64,000 nt of DNA from DAOULT01 sp964646625 (GTDB lineage Bacteria > Chloroflexota > Anaerolineae > CAZYHC01), in contig CAZYHC010000009.1 of assembly GCA_964646625.1 (NCBI GenBank), forward strand, positions 69,935 through 133,934, in the 5' to 3' direction. Shown piece after piece: positions 58,347 to 64,000 of this stretch; position 1 is the first letter of the stretch; each line of letters starts with the position of its first letter. The position numbers were made by a program, and so were the translations under genes. Under the pieces are notes generated by a model that saw only the letters and a list, made by a program, of their open reading frames with translations, made no database searches and was not told where the DNA came from.

Positions 58347-60140
58347 ATGGCTGAAGTTAGAATCAACATGCTAGAGGTGGATCTGACCGCCGGGACGAGC
58401 CAGGTGGTGGATGTCACCGAAGACGTCAAGAAATACCTGGGGGCCAGGGGACTGGCCAACAAGCTGATGTGGGATCTGATACCACAAGGCACCGATCCTC
58501 TCGGTCCGGACAACGTTCTGCACGTCGGCGTAGGGCCATTAACTGGTATCTTTGGTACCAAGACGGTCCTGTCTTTCAAGTCTCCCCTGACCGACTGGGC
58601 GGGCAGGAGTACCGTTTCCGGCTACATCGGCGAGGAGATGGTGAGGGCAGGGTATAGCGCGGGTATCCTGATCAAGGGCCAGGCGAAGAAACCAGTGTAC
58701 CTCTACGTCTGGGACGACAAGGTGGAGATCAGGGACGCCTCCGACCTGTGGGGCAAGTGGAAGCAGGAGACCGAGGTCACCTTGAGAGATCGTTTGAACC
58801 AGGACACCGGCGAGATGTTCGGGGTGCTGTGCATAGGCCCGGCCGGCGAGAACCTGGTCCGATACGCCAACGTAACCACCGAGTTCGTCCACAGCGCCTC
58901 CAAGTGGGGGAGCGGGGCGGTGATGGGCTCCAAGAACCTCAAAGCCATTGCCGTACGCGGCACCAAGGGCCCCATGTACGCTGATCACAGTCAGTTGTGG
59001 GAGCTGTTTAAGACCTATGCTACCAGCCCGAGAACAGCGTTACACAAGCTGACCGAAAGTCGCTGGGGACATACAACCTCGATGCCTTCCTTGCTCCGCT
59101 ATGCCGCTGAAGGAATCAAGAACAACCACATGGGGTATCACGAGGTCGTGGAGAAAAGCAGTAACCTGGAGCATTACTTGAAGTACTATGCCTGGACGGA
59201 CGGTTGCCCCGGGTGCGCGGCCGCTTGCTTCGTCCCCTTCTTCAAGAACAGCGAGAGGGGAACCTTCGCCGGCGAGTTCAGGCACGACAACACCGGAGGC
59301 TTCAACGCCAACATCATGGTCGGCTATGAGGAGATGACCGAGATATCCTCTCTGATCGATGAACTGGGGATGGACGGCGAAGAGCTCGGAGGAATCGTAG
59401 CCTGGGCCATGGATCTCTACGATAATGGGATCATCACCCAGGACGATCTGGACGGCATCGACCTCCAGTGGGGCAGCGTGGAGGCCACGTGCGAGCTGCT
59501 GAAGAAGATGGCCTACAAGGAAGGTCGTGCGCCCGCGGCCCTGGCTGAAGGGTTCCGACGGGCCTACGAGGTCTTCGGCGAGGAGTCCAAGTGGTATGCC
59601 TTTGAAGTTCACGGCTGCGCGGCCCCAACGTACGATGTACGGAATAAGGGGGGCGGCAGGGGCCTCGATTACGTCACGAGCCACAACGGAGCCCGCATGG
59701 GTGCCGGCCTGGGTTCAGCGTTCGCTGAAGCGGCAACTATCTGTAACTTTGTCGCCGCACCGTTTCAGGCAATATGGGGCTCTAACGAGGAAGCTGCTCA
59801 AGTGTTCCTGAAGCCCATTTGCGGATGGGACCTGACTCTGGATGAAGTCAAGGATATAGCGCTGAGAAACTACTACTTCGGCAGGTGCGTCAGCCTCAAG
59901 GAGGGATACCACCCCTCAAAGGATGATTACCTGCCACCACGCGCCTTTGACGAACCCATCACCGACAAATACGGCACCACCTGGGTATGGGCTAAGGACG
60001 AGCTTGAGGCGGCGAAGAAGGAGTACTACGTGAAAAGCCTGAAGCTCACCGAGGAAGGCCTGCCCCCCAGAGGGGAACTGGAACGGCTCGGGCTTGAGTT
60101 CGTGATCTCTGTTCTCGATCCGATGAGTGCGATAGGCTAA
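58347..60140 (+). CDS. aldehyde:ferredoxin oxidoreductase family tungstoenzyme (cassette 2)
   Basis: A 597-aa AOR-family enzyme, shorter than AOR 1 and of normal AOR length. It starts INMLEVDLTAGTSQVVDVTED, with KYLGARGLANKLMWDL in the pterin region and WAGRSTVSGYIGEEMVRAGYSAG in the substrate-domain head. Cluster cysteines are C287, C290 and C294 (CPGCAAAC), the fourth probably C466 (ATICNFVA). The enzyme shares only moderate identity with AOR 1, so substrates may differ. AAGGAGGT precedes the ATG. No own signal, so export or association depends on the Fe-S partner. Confidence 0.88.
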   Translation: MAEVRINMLEVDLTAGTSQVVDVTEDVKKYLGARGLANKLMWDLIPQGTDPLGPDNVLHVGVGPLTGIFGTKTVLSFKSPLTDWAGRSTVSGYIGEEMVRAGYSAGILIKGQAKKPVYLYVWDDKVEIRDASDLWGKWKQETEVTLRDRLNQDTGEMFGVLCIGPAGENLVRYANVTTEFVHSASKWGSGAVMGSKNLKAIAVRGTKGPMYADHSQLWELFKTYATSPRTALHKLTESRWGHTTSMPSLLRYAAEGIKNNHMGYHEVVEKSSNLEHYLKYYAWTDGCPGCAAACFVPFFKNSERGTFAGEFRHDNTGGFNANIMVGYEEMTEISSLIDELGMDGEELGGIVAWAMDLYDNGIITQDDLDGIDLQWGSVEATCELLKKMAYKEGRAPAALAEGFRRAYEVFGEESKWYAFEVHGCAAPTYDVRNKGGGRGLDYVTSHNGARMGAGLGSAFAEAATICNFVAAPFQAIWGSNEEAAQVFLKPICGWDLTLDEVKDIALRNYYFGRCVSLKEGYHPSKDDYLPPRAFDEPITDKYGTTWVWAKDELEAAKKEYYVKSLKLTEEGLPPRGELERLGLEFVISVLDPMSAIG

Positions 60141-60167
60141 ACTTCGCGCTCAATAGAAGGTGTGCTT

Positions 60168-60204
60168 GAGGCTCCAACCGGGTGTCCCACCGGGTTGGGG
60201 CCTC
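60168..60204 (+). terminator. terminator after AOR 2
   Basis: GAGGCTCCAACC pairs with GGTTGGGGCCTC with one wobble, 13-nt loop. It corresponds position by position to the AOR 1 terminator at 54046. A degenerate third copy lies at 61541-61577 after the rdhA copy B. Confidence 0.7.
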
Positions 60205-60261
60205 TCGCTTGCCCTTTAGCCATGAGATGGGCCGGCTGAAGGGCAGGGAGGCGCGAGGGGT

Positions 60262-60284
60262 ATGGGTTATGAGGAGCTCTTTAA
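60262..60284 (+). pseudogene. 5' remnant of thiF in cassette 2
   Basis: ATGGGTTATGAGGAGCTCTT encodes MGYEEL(F), equivalent to the beginning of the intact thiF (MDYEELF), in a spacer that matches the thiF leader (GATGGGCCGGCTGAAGGGCAG). It then runs directly into the rdhA copy B start, out of frame. The rest of thiF and the membrane protein are deleted. Confidence 0.65.
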
Positions 60285-61535
60285 ATGGCTGAAGAAAGAA
60301 AGTGTAAGATACCGAGGCGGAAATTCCTCACAGGCGCGGGCGGGTTTGCGGCTGGACTGACCGCGCTTGGGCTGCAAGGTACGCTGCCGGTATCGTCGGC
60401 GCAGCAACAAGAGGGCATCTGGCGCTGCCTGTGTGGAGAGATATTCGACACCGCAGAAGAGTTGAAAGAGCACATGGCGGTGGAACATGCCCGGAAATTG
60501 CCCCAGATAAGGCAGGTCAGTAAACCCACCTATGACCAATTCCTGGTCGGAGCGGTTAAACGCTTTGACCAGAGGAACCAGGTGTTTTCCAGAACGGTGT
60601 GGGACGAGGAGTACAAGAGCCTGCTGCAAAACGTGGTCCCGCGCGAGACAGGCCGCTCGGAGCTACAGGTGCTCGAAGGCAGGGCTTTGATGGCAAGTGC
60701 CATATACGTAGATGACACGGCGGGCAGTCTTCACCCTAACTATCGTGGATACTCGGGACATGTAGTGAATGCTGGCGGATTGTACGATTGGGACGACCCT
60801 GTGAACCCCACCCAGTTCCCCGTTTCCGATCCAGCCCAGATGTCGGAGCGGATCAAGGAGTTGGCCCGGTTTTTCGGGGCGGACCTGGTGGGCATCTGCG
60901 AACTCGACCAGCGCTGGGTGTATTCCCACTACTTCGAGCGCGAGACCGGGGCCTATGGGGTGCTGGACATTCCCTACAAGTACGCCGTAGTACTGGGGGT
61001 CCAAATGAACTGGGAAGGGATCAGAGAGACGCCGGGGTTTGAAGCCAGCGCCGCCACCGCCCTGGCCTACTCGCGGATGCCCGAGGTGGCAGCACCCCTG
61101 GCCAAATACATACGCGGTCTGGGGTACCCGGCCGTGCCCTGCGGCAACGACACGGCCCAGAGCATTCCTCTGGCTATCGACGCCGGGCTGGGGGAGTTGG
61201 GGCGCAACGGTCTGCTGGTCACTCCTGAGTTTGGGCCGCGCCAGAGGATCTGCAAGGTGCTCACCGATCTGCCTCTGAAACCTGACCGGCCGATTGACTT
61301 CGGATTGCAGAGATTCTGTGGAAAATGCTACATCTGCGCTAAATTCTGCCCTGCCAGGGCCGTCCGCTTCGGAGAACGTACCACCGAGCAGACCTCGATC
61401 TCTAACCGGCCAGGCATCCTGAGATGGCCTGTGGACGTGGCAAAATGCTATCTGTTTTGGCAGGAGAATGGCACAGACTGTTCCAATTGCGTGGCGGCCT
61501 GCCCCTGGGGCTGGGACGTGCGGCGCTGGCTTTGA
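60285..61535 (+). CDS. Tat-targeted reductive dehalogenase-like protein, copy B
   Basis: 416 aa, matching copy A exactly from residue 3 to about residue 289 and diverging afterward (FCGKCYICAKFCPARAV for cluster 1, CYLFWQENGTDCSNCVAAC for cluster 2). All cluster cysteines, the Tat motif and the zinc-finger-like segment are kept. The ATG lies next to the thiF remnant without a clear ribosome site, although the out-of-frame remnant may allow coupled translation. The differing Fe-S domain suggests either a distinct electron partner or incomplete gene conversion. Confidence 0.85.
   Translation: MAEERKCKIPRRKFLTGAGGFAAGLTALGLQGTLPVSSAQQQEGIWRCLCGEIFDTAEELKEHMAVEHARKLPQIRQVSKPTYDQFLVGAVKRFDQRNQVFSRTVWDEEYKSLLQNVVPRETGRSELQVLEGRALMASAIYVDDTAGSLHPNYRGYSGHVVNAGGLYDWDDPVNPTQFPVSDPAQMSERIKELARFFGADLVGICELDQRWVYSHYFERETGAYGVLDIPYKYAVVLGVQMNWEGIRETPGFEASAATALAYSRMPEVAAPLAKYIRGLGYPAVPCGNDTAQSIPLAIDAGLGELGRNGLLVTPEFGPRQRICKVLTDLPLKPDRPIDFGLQRFCGKCYICAKFCPARAVRFGERTTEQTSISNRPGILRWPVDVAKCYLFWQENGTDCSNCVAACPWGWDVRRWL
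60289..61153 (+). repeat. 865-bp identical direct repeat, copy B
   Basis: Second copy of 55788-56652, offset 4501 bp. Confidence 0.85.
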
Positions 61536-61540
61536 CCGTT

Positions 61541-61577
61541 GGGGCCTCCACCGGGTGTCTCCATCGGGTTGGGGCCG
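61541..61577 (+). repeat. degenerate AOR-type terminator repeat
   Basis: GTTGGGGCCTCCACCGGGTG and ATCGGGTTGGGGCC resemble the right arm of the 60168 terminator twice in direct orientation. The left arm is lost, so the hairpin is weak. Confidence 0.35.
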
Positions 61578-61696
61578 CTGCTTGTCCTTTTCGCTTGACA
61601 GACGGTAAGTGATGCAGTAAAATACAAGCCTGAAATAAGGCCCTTACCAGCCTTTTTGAAAACGCATTGAATTAAATACGAGGAGGTTTCTTTCCC

Positions 61697-64000
61697 ATGA
61701 ACGCTCGACTATGGCGATATCTGCGCCGCTTGGTGCAACTCTTACTGCTGGCTCTGTTTCTGTACCTGTTCTTCGTAATGGCGCGGGGAGAAGAAGCTCC
61801 GATCCCCGTCAATATTTTCTCCCGCTCGAACCCGCTTATGGCCCTGAGCTCGATGGTAGCCGCGCGGCAGGTGATCCTGACCTTTATTCCGGCCATCATC
61901 ATCGCCCTGCTCACGTTGGCCCTGGGAAGGTTCTGGTGCGGGTGGATCTGTCCGCTGGGGACGGTCCTCGACCTCTTCGGCCCCCAGGGCAGGAGAAATA
62001 TCCTTCAGGAGCTGCGCCAGGTCAAGTACTTTATCCTCATTATCATCCTCTTCGCCGCCATCTTCGCCAACCTGACCTTGTTGTTTTTTGACCCTATAAC
62101 CATCTTCGTGCGCGCTTTGTCCGGCGTGATCTATCCCGGCCTTCAGCAGATAGCCCTCTCCTATCCCCAAACCCGGCCCTTCGTCGAACAGATAGCGCCC
62201 ATCCCTGTTATCACAAAGGCGACTCCCAGACCCGCCGAATTCCAGCCCCTCATCGCCCCCATTCTGGCTCTCCCATTTGTGAGCATCCTGGTTCTGAACC
62301 TCTTCGCCAGGCGCTTCTGGTGTCGTTACCTCTGTCCGCTGGGGGCACTGGTGGGGCTGCTGTCCCGGTTCGCCTGGATCAAGCGGCGCGTGGAGAAAGT
62401 GGTAGGGCTGCCCGCCTGTAGATTGAGCTGTCCAGCGGGCTCAAATGTCACGGGATACGTAGCCCTGGTCTCTGGCGGCAGGTTCGAAGAGGCGGTGGAT
62501 TTGATCAGGGAAAACAATCCCTTCCCTACGGTCTGCGGTCACGTATGCCCCCGTTTTTGTGAAGAGGGCTGCAATCGCCGCGACTTCGATACCCCCCTGG
62601 CTATCGGGGAGCTGGAAAGATTTGCCGCCGATCACATGCTAAAACGGAAAGACCGCACCAGGCCAGGGCCAGTCACAGAGAAGGAAAAGGTGGCGATAAT
62701 CGGCTCGGGGCCTGCGGGCTTGAGCGCGGCGTTCCACCTCAGAAAGATGGGGTATTACGTGAAGGTGTTTGAAAAATTGCCCGTGCCTGGGGGGATGTTA
62801 GCCTCTGGCATTCCCGAATACAGATTGCCAGAGGAAGTGTTGCAAAAGGACATCGACCACATAAAGAACACTGGAGTAGAAATAGAAACCAACGCCGAAA
62901 TAGATAAACAAAGGTTTGAGCAGCTTCGCCAGGAATACGATGCCCTGTTCATCGCCGTCGGTTCGCACCAGAGCCGGAAATTGGGGGTAGAGGGAGAGGA
63001 TTTACCAGGAGTCGTTCACGGCGTCGATTTCCTTAGAGATGTGAATTTGGGGAGAGAAGTAAAAGTAGGGAATAAAGTCGCCGTAGTAGGAGGTGGAGAC
63101 GTAGCGATAGATGCCGCCAGATGTGCGCTGCGTTTAGGGGCAGAGGTTACCATTGTCTATCGGCGGTCGAGAGAAGAGATGCCCGCCAGGGCGGAAGAGA
63201 TAAAAGAAGCCGAGGAGGAAGGGATAAAAATAACCTACCTGGCCGCCCCGGTCAGGGTTATCGGGAAGAATGGCAGTATAGGCGGGATGGAATGTATTCG
63301 CATGGAGTTGGGAGAGCCCGATGAATCGGGCAGGCGCCGTCCTATACCGGTCGAAGGTTCCGAGTTCACGATAGACGTGGATATGGTGATACCCGCGATT
63401 GGGCAGGCATCCGAACTGGCCTGGTTGGAAGATAGCGGAGTGGGAACGCCGAGAGGAAGCTGGATTACCGCGGACGATAATTGCGTGACCACGCAACCCG
63501 GCATATTCGCCGGCGGAGACGCGGTCACCGGTCCTGCTACGGTGGTAGAGGCCATAGGGAAGGGCAAAAAGGCCGCCATGTGCATTAGCAGGTATCTACG
63601 AGGCGAACCTTTCCCAGAAGCAGCAGAGGAAAATAAGATTGTATTTGAGGATGTGCCGAAAGACAAACTTCCCAAGAAGAAGACAGAAAGGGTAAAAACG
63701 TCTGAAATACCGGTCGAAGTGCGTAAGACAAGCTTTGACGAGGTTAGAATTGGATTAAGTCGCAGAGAAGCTGTAGCAGAGGCGCAGAGGTGCTTAAACT
63801 GGAGTTGCTGCCAATGCACTTCCTGCCTTGATCTGTGCCCGATGGGATGCATCGACGAGGAAGATTTCACCAGCGACCCGGCCGAGTGCCTCCAATGTCT
63901 GAATTGCTACGACGTCTGCCCGGCGGGGGCAGTAAGCTTCGGGGCGGAGCCAGGTCTGAGCTGGGGTTACGACTACGACGTCTCCCGCCGCGAGCTGCTG
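61697..64000 (+). CDS. NapH-like membrane Fe-S / GltD-like flavoprotein / ferredoxin fusion (3' end outside window)
   Basis: The frame is open for 768 codons to the window end. Residues 1-215 have about five helices with C81-x3-C85-P and C209-x3-C213-P, as in NapH. At 241-292 cysteines C241, C245, C280, C284, C288 and C292 form the Fe-S entry domain of GltD-type proteins. IIGSGPAGLSAAFHLRK (near 335) is an FAD site and VAVVGGGDVAIDAARCAL (near 461) an NAD(P)H site. IFAGGDAVTGPATVVEAIG closes the FAD fold. Residues 699-746 hold two ferredoxin motifs. It ends here at SRRELL, likely before another domain. It may connect cytoplasmic NAD(P)H with the membrane. AGGAGGT precedes the ATG. Confidence 0.85.
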   Translation, partial: MNARLWRYLRRLVQLLLLALFLYLFFVMARGEEAPIPVNIFSRSNPLMALSSMVAARQVILTFIPAIIIALLTLALGRFWCGWICPLGTVLDLFGPQGRRNILQELRQVKYFILIIILFAAIFANLTLLFFDPITIFVRALSGVIYPGLQQIALSYPQTRPFVEQIAPIPVITKATPRPAEFQPLIAPILALPFVSILVLNLFARRFWCRYLCPLGALVGLLSRFAWIKRRVEKVVGLPACRLSCPAGSNVTGYVALVSGGRFEEAVDLIRENNPFPTVCGHVCPRFCEEGCNRRDFDTPLAIGELERFAADHMLKRKDRTRPGPVTEKEKVAIIGSGPAGLSAAFHLRKMGYYVKVFEKLPVPGGMLASGIPEYRLPEEVLQKDIDHIKNTGVEIETNAEIDKQRFEQLRQEYDALFIAVGSHQSRKLGVEGEDLPGVVHGVDFLRDVNLGREVKVGNKVAVVGGGDVAIDAARCALRLGAEVTIVYRRSREEMPARAEEIKEAEEEGIKITYLAAPVRVIGKNGSIGGMECIRMELGEPDESGRRRPIPVEGSEFTIDVDMVIPAIGQASELAWLEDSGVGTPRGSWITADDNCVTTQPGIFAGGDAVTGPATVVEAIGKGKKAAMCISRYLRGEPFPEAAEENKIVFEDVPKDKLPKKKTERVKTSEIPVEVRKTSFDEVRIGLSRREAVAEAQRCLNWSCCQCTSCLDLCPMGCIDEEDFTSDPAECLQCLNCYDVCPAGAVSFGAEPGLSWGYDYDVSRRELL

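Noticed and set aside
55784..61535. Insertion sequence behind the 865-bp repeat
   Set aside because: No transposase, terminal inverted repeats or target duplication is seen. The repeat coincides with a protein gene.

Overview
The window reads as a chromosomal segment of an anaerobic, GC-rich bacterium, most likely a member of the Chloroflexota (Anaerolineae-like). That placement is my inference. It rests on the gene mix: many sugar ABC importers, UroD-type methyltransferases, a corrinoid protein, tungsten aldehyde oxidoreductases, and an FtsA-like/baseplate-J-like/ruvX/mltG/acpP cluster. No rRNA, tRNA, transposase or CRISPR array was seen.

Region 1 (1-24.8 kb) is carbohydrate uptake and catabolism. 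It holds three solute-binding proteins (266, 5030, 18349), two permease pairs (1547/2493 and 20447/21362), two UroD-family methyltransferases (6643, 17157), a B12-binding corrinoid protein (22816, minus), an aldo/keto reductase and a KDG-type sugar kinase. A glycan cluster (10511-15931) lies inside it: a GT-C-like membrane protein, sugar aminotransferase, GT2, cupin and two methyltransferases. Small accessory genes (aspartic protease-like, DUF5678, DUF4258/YgiT, DUF2442/DUF4160) sit between operons, and several are truncated.

Region 2 (24.8-39.4 kb) has three minus-strand TPR/beta-propeller membrane or exported proteins. These are followed by alaS, an orphan UPF0175 antitoxin with an 11-codon remnant downstream, a low-GC Ser/Thr kinase, and the envelope and housekeeping genes FtsA-like, baseplate-J-like, ruvX, mltG and acpP.

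Region 3 (39.4-50.6 kb) has a minus-strand NapH-like ferredoxin, a deoxyhypusine-synthase-like protein and a GmhA-like SIS protein. They are divergent from a surface-glycan set of GT2, two GT4, two methyltransferases, a flippase-like membrane protein, a B12/radical-SAM enzyme and a Gfo/Idh/MocA dehydrogenase.

Region 4 (50.7-64 kb) is the most unusual part. Two paralogous cassettes each start with a sigma70-like promoter and Moco/Tuco-type riboswitches (two in tandem in the first cassette, one in the second). Each then encodes a Tat-targeted four-cluster Fe-S protein, an aldehyde:ferredoxin oxidoreductase (AOR) family tungstoenzyme, a conserved terminator, a ThiF/MoeB-like gene (intact in unit 1, reduced to a start fragment in unit 2) and a Tat-targeted reductive-dehalogenase-like (RdhA) corrinoid/Fe-S protein. 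The two rdhA-like genes share an 865-bp identical tract. The cassettes are followed by a very large open gene, running off the window, that fuses a NapH-like membrane Fe-S module to a GltD-like flavoprotein and a ferredoxin. Together they suggest a cofactor-controlled, partly exported redox system, possibly with electrons from NAD(P)H. The substrate is unknown.
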